From Pelodera strongyloides (taxonomy: Eukaryota > Nematoda > Chromadorea > Rhabditida > Rhabditidae), in contig JAANDG010000591.1 of the NCBI GenBank assembly GCA_036852015.1, positions 25,270-89,269 on the forward strand: DNA of 64,000 nt, read 5' to 3'. Every line of letters begins with the position of its first letter. The first letter of the stretch is position 1. Below, piece after piece: positions 33,822-48,501 of the stretch. The translations under genes and the position numbers were made by a program. The notes under the pieces were generated by a model. The model was not told where the DNA came from. It saw only the letters and a list, made by a program, of their open reading frames with translations, and searched no databases.

Positions 33822-35957
33822 TCATTTCATTGGTGTAGAGTTGTAGAATGCCTTCGACACAACGACGGGATGGTCTACTAAAAATAACAGTGATTAAAGC
33901 CCAACCATCGCCGCGCGGCATTTTCGCGCCTGGTGTTTCGCCGCGCACCACCTGAGTTTCATCAGTGGCACACTAAATAACACATGTATTTTATGAGTAT
34001 ATTATGCATATCCATGTCATTCATTTCATTTCTTTAGTTTAGTTATGGCCGATACGATGTCCATCATTAAAAAATAGCACATTGAAATCTGCTTTTTTTA
34101 TATCAAGTGTAATATTCTATTTGAATGTTAATTATTTCAAAATTAAGTTGGTCAACTTTTTTAGACTTACGTGTTCCTTGTAGTCTTCTTCCCGGCCGTC
34201 TGGCTTCTCTTCCACATATTGATCTGTAAGAAATAAGAATACTATACTAGTCTACTTTTTAAAGGGTCAGGCCCATTTCAAATGACCCCTATTTTTGATG
34301 ACTCCATCTGATTCTCCGTTTTAAATATAGTAGGCTGATTTTTTTTCCAATTTTCAAGCCCAAAAGTCACGCAGTATTCAGCTATTTACCATTGCCAGTC
34401 ATACCCAACTATTTATCGCAGTTGTCACGCCCCTTCGCTCTAATTGGCCAATATCGCAATTGCCACGCCCAATAGAGAATATTGCCCAAATTAGCGCGGA
34501 GGGGCGTGACAACTGCGACATATAGTTGGGTATGACTGGCCATGGTAAATTGCTGAATACTGCGTGAATTTGGTGACTGAAAATTGGAAAAAAAATTCAG
34601 CCTTCTATATTTGAAACCGAGAATCCGATGGAGTCACCAAAAATAGGGGTAATTTGAAATGGGCCTGAACGTTTAAAGGATCGCAGTCACTTCAAATTCG
34701 CCTTTTTACTTCAATTATCCATAAACATGAAAAAGCACCTAGAAAAATGCCATTCCGGTGCCAATTTACTGAAAATTTAACCCAGGGAAAGAAATACCCT
34801 CGGTTGTGTTCTGATATGTTCTGATAAGGTACAGTATGATAACGACAACTGAGACAGTAGAGCAGACACTTTCCCTCTTCCCCGGTTTTTCTTTGTATTG
34901 TCATCATTGGCAACCGGCCAAGTCCCGTTGCGATTTAGAAAACACCCCATTTTGTCAAAAATCAAAACTCAACACAAGGGATGTTTTTCCCTGTGATAAA
35001 TGTTCCGTAAATTGGCATTGGAAAGGTATTTTTCTAGGTATCTTTTTATATTTATTGAAAACTGAAGTAAAAAGGCGAAATTGAAGTGACTGCGATCCTT
35101 TAAAGCGAAATCACGGCCGTTTTTTGAAACACGCCGAGTGCACCTGCATTCTTATGTACGCAAACGACCACAAATTAGAATAAAAAAATCGAGCTACATT
35201 CGAGGAACTTTGCATAAATACATGAGAATCCAATTGTGCGGGATGCGTTTCAAAAACCGGCCGGTATTTCGCTTTAAAGGGTCAAAAATTCGTCTATTAC
35301 ACTCTATGTATCATGAAATCTTGGAAAAAGTAGAGACAAAAGAAAGGTAAACCTTGGTCAGAAGTTTTTTACGCATATATCATATTTGTCAAATGAACCA
35401 ACCATTTTCCTCTCTGTCGTCCGGATGCTTTTCATCATTTTCCTTCTTTTTCTTCAATTTTTCCACCAATTCCTTGGCTGGGATCAGCTTGAGGGGTTCG
35501 AAATGAACCTCATCTCTGCAAAATATACGGTTACGAACGCGAAGCCATCGCCGCGCAACTTGAACATCTTCTTTTGCGCCGATAGCACGGTGAGCGCTGG
35601 TGTGCGCGGTGAGCGCGGGTGTGCGCGGTGAGTGAGCCGCGCACACTTCATGCGCCGTAGGTCCGCCGCGTGACGTTTGCAAATATTTTCGCGGGACATT
35701 CGCGACAGGCACGAACCGCTCAGCGCCTGTGTTTTATTATTAGTGTTTTATATGTCTATTGTCTCTGCCTTATATAGGAGGGCAAGCATTGACGCAAAGA
35801 TACACAGAATAATATGGTCGAACATTTCACTTCGTACAGACTCACAAGAATGAGAAAAATGATACCTATTAAAAGTGAGCTTTCCATCGGATTTGTGTTT
35901 TCTCTGGAAGTGAACCGTCTCATTCTGCACGTAGTATTTGCCGTTTTTGAGAGCGCC
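33822..35957 (-). CDS. unidentified small protein, 4 exons seen, 5' end missing
   Basis: Four consistent exons, 35957-35866, 35515-35403, 34223-34171 and 33851-33822, join in frame to 95 residues plus stop. No upstream start exon could be found, so this is partial. Visible sequence: NGKYYVQNETVHFQRKHKS, then VHFEPLKLIPAKELVEKLKK and a very charged tail (KENDEKHPDDREEN, DGREEDYKEH) ending NSTPMK. There is no signal peptide or membrane segment in the visible part. The repeated VHF-(Q/E) pattern is curious. I do not recognise the family. The last 10-codon exon is the weakest part. An intron holds a run of TTAA MITEs. Confidence 0.5.
34259..34676. mobile_element. TTAA-flanked MITE, type C (AGGGTCAGGCCC)
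   Basis: About 410 bp foldback: TTAA-AGGGTCAGGCCCATTT / AAATGGGCCTGAAC-GTTTAA, with the long inner palindrome cagtcatacccaactattt / atagttgggtatgactg. The partner copy is 46105-46522. Confidence 0.85.
34673..35103. mobile_element. TTAA-flanked MITE, type D2 (AGGATCGCAGTCACTTC)
   Basis: The ends TTAA-AGGATCGCAGTCACTTCAA and TTGAAGTGACTGCGATCCT-TTAA are perfect inverted repeats, with subterminal gcctttttacttcaa / ttgaa..gaagtaaaaaggc. It shares its TTAA with both neighbours. Confidence 0.85.
35100..35277. mobile_element. TTAA-flanked MITE, type A
   Basis: TTAA-AGCGAAATCACGGCCG / CCGGCCGGTATTTCGCT-TTAA. It abuts the type D2 element on its left through one shared TTAA. Confidence 0.85.
35586..35640. 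repeat. 19-bp GC-rich tandem repeat
   Basis: About 2.5 units of gtgagcgc(t/g)ggtgtgcgcg lie in an intron of the unidentified minus-strand gene. The surrounding 200 bp are also CpG-rich. Confidence 0.6.
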
Positions 35958-36038
35958 CTGTAAAAATATATTCCTGTACAACGTGAAAATTCGCGCCATC
36001 GCCGCGCAGCCGCGGAGTTTCCCCGGTGTACTCTGGTC

Positions 36039-36211
36039 CTCAGGTGCGCAGCGCGGAAATGCGTAGCCGCGTCCGCGGGAAAAGATTGCAAATTTGCATT
36101 GAAAAATTGGAGACACAGAGAAATTTCTCTTCTGAGCCTCCGCCTTTCCCATGTCAAAAAGCCATCTCTCTTCCGCGGACGCGGTTACGCATTTGCACCT
36201 GCGCGCCTGAG
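36039..36211. mobile_element. GC-rich foldback element (CTCAGG..GCGCAGCGCG), copy 2
   Basis: tcctcaggtgcgcagcgcgg on the left, cacctgcgcgcctgaga on the right. The interior shares gcaaatttgcattgaaaaatt and the word gagacacagag with the 12069-12247 copy, inverted. Confidence 0.75.
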
Positions 36212-36249
36212 AACCTAGTAGATAAGTTTCTTAAATGCTTGTCCAATGG

Positions 36250-36402
36250 TTCAAGCAGTATAACAGCCGGTTGTGAAACATATGGTGGACGTTGTGTTGG
36301 ATACTGTGCGGTTTTTTATTCTAATCATACCATTTGCATATGATGCACGGGAATGCAGCTATCCAAAATCCCTTACAAAAGCCGGCTGTTATGCTGCTTT
36401 AA
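36250..36402. mobile_element. foldback MITE, AACAGCCGG type
   Basis: Left gcagtataacagccggttgtg, right aaaagccggctgttatgctgc followed by TTAA. Many diverged relatives in this window carry the same termini. Confidence 0.7.
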
Positions 36403-36950
36403 AATAATAACCAAATGGTAAGAAATGTCACCTACAGAACAGAGGATTTTGCGACACGAATGAGATAAAGGTAAGCGTGGACGAGGTAGAGCGAGAAAGA
36501 GAGATAAGCAAATATTTTTCGTTTTTAGTTTTTCTGACTAAATATTCAAAGAAAATATTTTTTCCTAACGCCGCATGACTTAGCTCCCACTGCAATTGTT
36601 ACACTAATCGACGAGAACTCGTGATAAAATCAAAAATGATAAAACGGTGACTTTAAAATGAAATTCTGCTTCTGTGGCTACTGTAACTAAAACGCAAAAG
36701 CCCCCGACGGTAGTCGCTGATTCATTATCACCGAGAGAATGTTCTAAATGAAGAGGGTTTAGACGAAACATGCGAGAATAGAGCATTATACGATGAGAGT
36801 CCAGACAACAAGACAAATTAAGACACCCATAGACACACCGTTTCCCCATTTATTCTTATATGGAAACATTGGTCCTTTCTCGCTTCTACGAATGAACAAC
36901 CCTTCTTACAGGTACGGTAACTAGGGCACTTGTTAGAAAACACCGTGGGT

Positions 36951-36990
36951 CTTAGGCCTAAGCCCAAGCCTAAGCCTAAGCCTAAGTCTA
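36951..36990. repeat. interstitial TTAGGC-type repeat (GCCTAA on this strand)
   Basis: About five to six units of gcctaa, some altered (ggcctaagcccaagcctaag). A shorter run is at 37215-37245, and two units lie near 8940. TTAGGC is the telomere unit of many nematodes. Confidence 0.75.
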
Positions 36991-37408
36991 TGCGGTTGTA
37001 CCCCCATAACTGTGATAAGTTGGAAAACTGCGGTTGAAATGTTATTATTACGCCCCAGACGCCGACTGCACACAATGTACTGTTTATACATAAATTGTTT
37101 TTTGTTTATAACATTTTATTTGAAAACGTTGCTCGTGGAAAGCGAAAACATTTTGCGTTTTGTATATGTCAGCTAATGCAGGCCCGCGCAATGAATTTCG
37201 GAGCAGTAGAATGAGCCTAAATCGAAGCCTAAGCCTAAGCCTAGCCTTATGCTACTACCTATAATTGATAAATTCAAGCTGGCAACTTCCCAACCATCTC
37301 TCAAAATTACGATATAACAAAGATGTTTCAATGACGTTGTTGGTTCCCCTATACCAATTGCAGTGTCCCGCACGTACTCTGCCTACGGTACAATAAAAAA
37401 TGTTTCAG

Positions 37409-41326
<3,918 letters not shown>

Positions 41327-41586
41327 AGGACACTTATGCTAATTTATGTAAAATTGTACTTACCCCCGCATACACGTGTAATTGACTCTCGCAATTATCG
41401 ATGGCCTCCTGGAATTAATATAAATAATTATAGAATAAAGATAATTAAATTATGGGCCAGAAATTACAATAATCTCTTATCAATATTTCTTCTAATTGGT
41501 TTCGTACAGAAGATCTTGTTAATTAGAAAGACGTGTTCTAATAATATTTGTCATAGTTTATTCAAGGCACGTGTTCACTTTATAGT

Positions 41587-44044
41587 TTATAGCTGAATGA
41601 GCTTCACTCTTTGAATTTTGTCAATATTATATTGTTCCTACGCAGTAACATTCCTATATCTTTCGTTTAAAGTCGTATAGTACCTAGTTTGGGAAATTTG
41701 CAAATATGACTCGCATATCCTATGTATCCTATTCAAATTTGGTGCCCGTCCGGCAAGCTTCCGGTATCGAATTTAAACAGGATGCATAGGATGGGTGTGT
41801 CATATGCAAATTTCCCAAACTAGGTATGGTGGACAGTGGATTATATCCTAGTCTTACTTGTAAACTAGATGTCTTGTTCATCAGACGTTCGATTTCCACT
41901 TCTCTTGTAGCGAGTACAGCCTAAAGATACAATGGAATGCAACTTGGGACTCGCAGCTGTCAAATCGACCTTGACGCTGAAGTCTGAAGTACGAGTCGTC
42001 AAGGTAATCAAGGTAATGGTCATCTGTCGAACTCGTTGTCTACTCTAGCACGAGTTCCTCTGCGGAGCAAGTCAGAGGCATTGATGTTCGAGGCAACAAG
42101 TCATAAAAAGAGGTAGCGAGAGAGAGCGAGAGAGAGAGAGAGAGTGGACAGAAGGAAGAGAGCGCAAGTGAGAGAAAGGTAGAATAATTTGCATAAAAGA
42201 TACCTGTAATTGAGCGATATTCTCCTTCAGTTGAGCGATTTCTGAAAAGTACATTTGATTATACAGAAAAAGATAAGCTAAATGGCTTGCAATCCGCTAC
42301 CGTATTGTTTCCTAGAATAGATGCATATGCCCCTTAAGGTCCTTTTGTTACTTCTAAAAGTTAGGATGTCAATTCAAAGTTTAATTTATTCATCAATTAA
42401 ATACACCGCAGGATTGGCATCACAAATGATGTTATGAGAGAAAGTAGTATTATCAGCGTATTGCCGTAATAAAGGCCTGGTTTTGAAAGGCGTCGTGGAC
42501 AACTGAATTCTTACGCATTGCTAACTTACTCGAATTTAGCTCGATTTTTTTTTATTCTAATTAATAGTCATTTGCATAGCTGCATAATAATGCTGGTGTA
42601 CTAGATGTGTTTCCAAAACCGACCGGTATTTCGCGTAACAAAAAATATTAAAATATCAAGCGTCGTTGACATAAAAGAGTTTACCTTTTTCTTTCCTATT
42701 TATCTCGGCCTGGTTGTTATTATTCTTTACCGAAATCAAAGTTTCTTGTAGAGGAAGAGCACCGTTACTCAATCGTTGCATATTTTCTTCACACGTTTTT
42801 AGACTTCTCTGAAAACAGCCCTATGTATTTATTATGATTCGTCTTGTCATGAAAAAAAAAGACCCGAAGGCCAGGTGTATACTATGTGCTAGTACTACAC
42901 TTGGTTACTGATCGGAATTCAAAACATTCCATGAAATATAGAATTCATAAAATAAGGGTCTTCAGGTTTTAACAGCTTATTTTTTTTTTAATTACCTGAT
43001 TATTATCAGCAGATAATGTGCAACTCTTGACTTTTTCTTGTAAACTTTCCATTTGTTTTTGCGTTTGATTTGAATGTTTTTGAAGAAGTTGTTCGGCTTT
43101 TTCTTTGTGTGCGAACATCACTAAAACACGTAAGTTGAGATAGAGATGTGTTTGTGCCATTCGGAACGGCACACCCTTCGCGCAACCCTGGCGCGTCTTC
43201 CGCAAACCCATTAGGGACCGTCGCCCTGCAGTGGCAGACGCCCATGTTTGATTTTTAAAGCGGTAGATGACTACGTAATCTTTTCAAATCTCAACATAAG
43301 TGCAATAACAGTACAACTACTTTCACCGATACCTTGCTAATTAATACTAATGGTTTATTGGCTAAAAAACGATACAAAGAAAGAACGTCAACCAAAGGGA
43401 ACCATAAGACCCCGCGCTTCACAACGCGAAAGTACTCACACCGGACCAAATATACCGCTGTAAACTATGAAACCATAACGTAACACACAAATTACAAACA
43501 AACACAACACTTTCCTAAATTAGGTTGAACATAAGTGACTAGCTAACAATAAGGTGTAAACTTACGTTGCAGCCGAACTATAGCACTCTCTTCGTCAGCA
43601 CGGCACCTTTGCACAGAAGCATCACGTCTGAATAAAAAAAGTATGGATAATAAGAAAACGAGATCAACAGTGCGTATCTATTGGCAACTCTTTGCAGGCT
43701 ATCTATCACAGTCACATAAGGACAAGTGCCTGTTTATGCCTATAACATATTATTTTACGGTCCTTTAGCTTAGATTCTTCGTAATACCTCGTGGGACAAC
43801 CACTGCGTCTACCGAAAATAATACTGTAACGTGTGTGCTAATTTCTGGTATTACAGTACACTGGTTCGACGGGGATCACTCTGACCCCCCCCCCCCAAGA
43901 AGTTTCAAAAGTTTTGTAAAAATCTTACTTTTCTATGAGTTCCGTAAGTCGATCCCCTTGTTCTCTGTAGAGAATGAGGAAAAGAAGAGAGAGTGCAGAG
44001 AAGCAGAGTCTCCATCGCCATCTGGCAGACAGTGTCCAATGCAT
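41587..44044 (-). CDS. type II single-pass coiled-coil protein, 7 exons, unidentified
   Basis: Exons 44044-43929, 43627-43566, 43120-42996, 42808-42685, 42241-42204, 41920-41858 and 41637-41587 join in frame to 192 residues. A basic stretch (ARWRWR) precedes one hydrophobic segment (LCFSALSLLFLILY). The rest is almost wholly heptad-like coiled coil (KEKAEQLLQKHSNQTQKQ, LKENIAQLQ). A cytosolic N-terminus, signal anchor and lumenal coiled coil match the layout of GOLM1/GOLM2 Golgi proteins. Sequence resemblance is too weak to name it, and a SNARE-tether or LINC-type protein is also possible. An acceptor tttcag lies 14 nt before the ATG. Convergent with FOX, with stops 260 bp apart. Introns contain MITEs and a (GA)n tract. 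Confidence 0.75.
41667..41830. mobile_element. MITE, type B, right TTAA lost
   Basis: tacctagtttgggaaatttg and caaatttcccaaactaggta are inverted repeats. TTAA is present on the left only. It lies in the last intron of the coiled-coil gene. Confidence 0.7.
42462..42643. mobile_element. decayed type A MITE
   Basis: The termini taataaaggcctggttttgaaa and tttccaaaaccgaccggtatttcgcg match type A with several substitutions, and TTAA is lost on both sides. It lies in an intron of the coiled-coil gene. Confidence 0.65.
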
Positions 44045-44210
44045 TACGCGGCACACATCTGAAATATAGGACAGATGGACATTTGTTTTTAATTTTATAG
44101 ATTTTATTCCAAAAGTTATTGGGTCGATAGGCGGGTCGCACAATGTAATCCAAATGCGAATGGAACATTATCAACACTATCGAATGATATGGAAACAGAG
44201 CCGATAAGAT

Positions 44211-44360
44211 TTAAAGCCGTATGACCTGCATTCACTTGAAGTGAATGGAAATTCGTGTCCAATTATGTGTCCGAAACGCACAGAAGGGCACAGAACTGCA
44301 TGCTATACATGGAACGTTAACCGATGATAGGTTTGCAAACCACGTGGCATACCGCTTTAA
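44211..44360. mobile_element. TTAA-flanked foldback, AGC.GTATG..C type
   Basis: TTAA-AGCCGTATGACCTGC / CCACGTGGCATACCGCT-TTAA. It shares the AGCGGTAT terminus seen in 55792-55956 and 56830-57005. Confidence 0.65.
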
Positions 44361-44532
44361 ATCTCAGTGAGCAAAAGGGATAAGGCAAGGTCATTCAACT
44401 AGGTGAGTAAGGAGAAACGAGAACCATTTTTCGTGAAGTGGTTCACATTCTATTCAGCCTATTCAGACGAGAATAGGGGATTGAAATAGCAGCGAGAAGT
44501 TGATGAAAGGCCAAATTCAATTCAATTCGACT

Positions 44533-44533
44533 C

Positions 44534-44568
<35 letters not shown>

Positions 44569-44815
44569 GAAGATAGAGAGGGGAAGAGGGAAAGAGAGAA
44601 GGAGTGAGAGAGAGAGAGAGAGAGAGTGAGAGAGAGAGAGAGAGGGAAGAGTGAGAGAGCGAGCAGAGAGGGAAGAGAGAGAGAGGGAGAGAGGAGAGAG
44701 AGAGAGAGAAGAGAGAGGGGGAGGATAGGAGAGGAGAGAAAGAGACTAGAGGGGGGAGGGAGAAGAGATATACGAGAGGGGGGAGAGAGAGAGGGGAGGA
44801 GAGGGAGAGAGGGAA
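44533..44815. repeat. (GA)n microsatellite / purine tract
   Basis: About 280 bp of gagaga-rich sequence; both strands give spurious low-complexity open frames. Confidence 0.95.
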
Positions 44816-45339
44816 TTCTGTAAAAACAAAAGCAATCAAAAAGAATTGAGAGATTGTCCTAAAAGAAGAAGAATCCCTTACAAGAGAAAATGTCACTACG
44901 AACTACAACTGGTTTTGTTATTAAAAAAAAACAATATCTGGAAAATAGCTCAATTTGAAAATAAATTTGAAGGAAACATTGGTTTCTAATAAATGTCTGC
45001 AGAAGGAAACGAATGATGGTTTCTATGGACATGAATGTCATTTTATGAGTGTAAAAGAAAAGTGGTAAAAGAAAAAAAAAGAAAAATGTCAAATTAAAAG
45101 TATCCAAAAAATCCTTGTGATTCTGTCAATACTACCGTATTTCTGCACGAAACTTGCATATATAATATGGAAAATTAATAAAAAATATTCTCATATAGTT
45201 TCAAGATACGGTAAATTTTCAGCATACTTGCAAACCCCATTAATTTTCAGTCTATGTGGAATATGGACTACGAATTGCGATGTGTAAATGAGCTTTGCTT
45301 TTTTAGATTCAGTGTAGGAGACATTGCCATGATATCCGA

Positions 45340-45516
45340 TATGACGGCCGGGTTTTGTTTTGAAACATGTGCTGGACAACTGCATTCCTATGTATTTATG
45401 CCAAGTGGAGTCATATTGGGGGTCCATTTTTATTCTATATCTACTCATTTGCATATAATGCAAGGGAATACGGCGTCTAACATGTGTTTCATGAACCTGA
45501 TGTTATAACGTTTTAA
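45340..45516. mobile_element. foldback MITE, AACRTCCGG-like type
   Basis: Left atgacggccgggttttgttttgaaacatg, right gaacctgatgttataacg-TTTTAA; the usual internal gcatataatgcaagggaata motif is present. Confidence 0.6.
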
Positions 45517-45934
45517 ATAACTCACAATAACGGTACATGGAGGAAAGTTGACGTGTTGGCGTGCAAGAAAGTGCAAGTATATTTTGGCAAAATAAACTCG
45601 GAATATAATAGGAATCAATCTTGCAACGACCGTCGATAGTCGGTACTGGCGAGAAGCGAGGCACGGGATTGACCCTTTTTATCCAATTATCCTGATTGGG
45701 CAATTCAGAAATTCAGAAGTACATTAGAGATAATTAATGGGCTAGGCTTACTGGACCTTGGATTACATTACAATGCTGAACAAACCAACACTATTACTAA
45801 ATAGTAATCACGAAAGGCTGCCCAAAGAATCTATATAGTGTGTGATTAAATGTTTTATTTGTTTTCCGATATTTATTACTACGATAGACATGAAGGGAGT
45901 TTTATGAAAATACTTTAGAAACATAACAAATTTC

Positions 45935-46108
45935 TTAAAGCGAAATACCGGCCGGTTTTCGAAACACATCGAGCAGAACCAAGCATTCTTATGCAATGAA
46001 CATAAATTAGAATAAAAAATCGAGCTAAAGTCGAGCAAATTAGAATAAATACGTAATAATTCAGTTGTCCACGATGCGTTTCAAAAACCGGCCGGTATTT
46101 CGCTTTAA
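45935..46108. mobile_element. TTAA-flanked MITE, type A
   Basis: TTAA-AGCGAAATACCGGCCGG / CCGGCCGGTATTTCGCT-TTAA, directly joined to a type C element through the shared TTAA at 46105-46108. Confidence 0.9.
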
Positions 46109-46522
46109 AGGGTCAGGCCCATTTCAAATGACCCCTATTTTTGATGATTCCATCTGATTCTCCATGGCAAATATAGTAGAATACGACATTTTTCTAATTT
46201 TCAAGCGCAAAATTCGCGCAGTATTCGGCAATTTACCATTGCCAGCCATACCCAACTATTTATCGCAGTTGTCACGCCCCTTCGCGCTAATTGGGCAATA
46301 TGCTCCATTGGGCGTGGCAATTGCGATATTGGCCAATCAGCGCGAATGGGCGTGCCAACTGCGATAGATAGTTGGGTATGACTGCCCACGGTGTATTGCT
46401 GAATAGTGTGTGATTTTTGCGCTTGAAAATTAGAAAAATATTGCTTCCTACTATATTTGACATGGAGAATCAGATGGAATCATCAAAATTAGGGGTCATT
46501 TGAAATGGGCCTGACCCTTTAA
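46105..46522. mobile_element. TTAA-flanked MITE, type C
   Basis: TTAA-AGGGTCAGGCCCATTTC / GAAATGGGCCTGACCCT-TTAA, partner of 34259-34676. Confidence 0.9.
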
Positions 46523-46935
46523 TGGAACTAAATATAAATAATATAAAACATAAAAGTAAGCGCAAGAGAGTGTGGGTAATGGTGCTTATACAAGAGTATT
46601 TAGCTAGGCTAAAACAAAGAACATGCCGCCATATGACCACTCATAAAAGGAACCTTTTAGTTAGTAAGAAAACGTGAGAAAATATTTGCACTTCTGCGGT
46701 AAACGGGGTACTTCAAAGAAAATAAACATTCTTTGATTCTTGCGACCCAGCAATACAATTAGCTAAAAAAAAGAGCTAGCTCGCTGCGCTCGCTAGCTCC
46801 GATTATCTACGAACTTCTTCGAATGGTTTCACGAAGTATTATTTGGTTCGCAAGTCTCTCTCTCTCTATCTTCACGAGGCCAATTTCAAATTTCAACACT
46901 TTGTTAGAGTTAGACGGATAACTTTTGCGCAAAAG

Positions 46936-47110
46936 TTAAAGCGAAATATCGGCCGGTTTTTGAAACACATCGAGTAGATCAGCATTCTTATGCAGCTTAT
47001 GCAAATGAACATAAATTAGAAAAAAAATCGAGCTAAATTCGAGTAAATTAGCATAAATACGTAAGTATTCAGTTGCCCACGATGCGTTTCAAAAACCGGC
47101 CGGTATTTCG
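46936..47110. mobile_element. TTAA-flanked MITE, type A, right TTAA lost
   Basis: TTAA-AGCGAAATATCGGCCGG on the left and CCGGCCGGTATTTCGAG on the right. Confidence 0.8.
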
Positions 47111-48302
47111 AGTCTTTCAATTTTCAAAGAGTGGTCAGGCGGTGAATTATTCATAAAAACTAGTACCATAACAGAAAATCCAAACACAAAATATAGCTTT
47201 TTTCTCTAGGATTGTTTCGATGAAAACATTTACAAACAACATTAAAAAAGCAAATAAAAAAATCAGGTTACGATGCTTGCTCAATATGCGTCAACCACTG
47301 CAGGTCCTCATTTGCTAGGTTAGTATTTTTACCGTCAATTGTGTTCAATATATGTGCCCGTTGTTTTTTTCATACTCGGGTGCGCACCTTATTGCCTTAT
47401 TGGTGTTTAATAAATATAAATAAATAATTAAATAAATAATACAAGATAATCTACAGCCCAAAGAGGTAGCGGAGCTTGATACTGTCACACCCACGTATCT
47501 AGGAAAATCTAAAAATTTTCGGAATGCATAACTCGGCTACCTGAAACAATGTAACGTGGTCTAATAAATTCCTTCATCTTACTTTCTATCGTACTCTCAA
47601 CATCCGAATGTAGTTTGTAGCCTCTCATTATTGGATAACGCCCAGGACTACTGTATTGATGTGCAGGTTTGACGGTAACGCCGCGCGACCGTGGCCGTGG
47701 CTCGCGTGCGGTGGACGAGATTCAATAGACTTCTGAAGAGGCATCCGACGACGTGCCTACGACGACAGAGTGAAGTATGAGTGGAGAGTGGAGAGAAGAG
47801 CGAGCTCACGAGCTTGGCTCAGAGCGGTCTTGCTAGGGGTTTCCCCCGGGCACACCATTTCCCAGAACCCCACCCTTTTCTTCCCAAATCGAAGATTGAC
47901 CCCTGGGTCCGGGCACCCTGAGATGTACCCTTAGAGATGTACCCTTCGTTACGTATCTCACAGGACTGAAACTACTGACACTTAAAAAAAAGACAGTCTA
48001 CTCTATCTACAGCCGTTTCTGTGTTTAAAATATCAATAAGTACTCCGCAGCTGTCTAGGGAAATATTCAATCCTTTTTCAATCTTTTGAAAGTTTTTTTC
48101 TTGTTGAACATGCTGAATGCTGTCTAAATTTATATGTTTCGGCTAGTACTTTTCATTAAAACTAATAAAAAAAACTGAAAAAATTCTCTGGGTTTATATT
48201 TTATTCCACGAATAATAAACCTTGAAAGCAATAAAATGTTGATCATCTCAACAAGTACACGATTTTTGAGCGCTAAATGACTCTATACAATCCTCGATAT
48301 AT

Positions 48303-48501
48303 TTAAAGCGAAATACCGGCAGGTATTCGAAACACATCCTGGACAACTGAATTCTGACGTATTTGTGCTAAGAGGCTAAGATACTCGAATTTAGCTCGAT
48401 TTTTTTATTCTAATTTATGTTTATTTGCATAAGCTGCACAATAGCATAATATTGCTGCTGTACTCGATGTGTTTCAAAAACCGGCCGTTATTTCGTTTTA
48501 A
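48303..48501. mobile_element. TTAA-flanked MITE, type A
   Basis: TTAA-AGCGAAATACCGGCAGG / CCGGCCGTTATTTCGTT-TTAA. Confidence 0.8.

Larger units (their letters stand above)
35958..37408. other. region between the unidentified gene and FOX; start exons not resolved
   Basis: It must contain the 5' ends of both divergent genes, but no convincing start exon was found on either strand. Contents: a GC-rich foldback 36039-36211, a TTAA-bordered foldback 36250-36402, and TTAGGC-type repeats at 36951-36990 and 37215-37245. Confidence 0.5.

Noticed and set aside
44522..44896. 124-codon minus-strand open frame rich in Ser/Leu/Pro
   Set aside because: It is a microsatellite artefact with no splice context.
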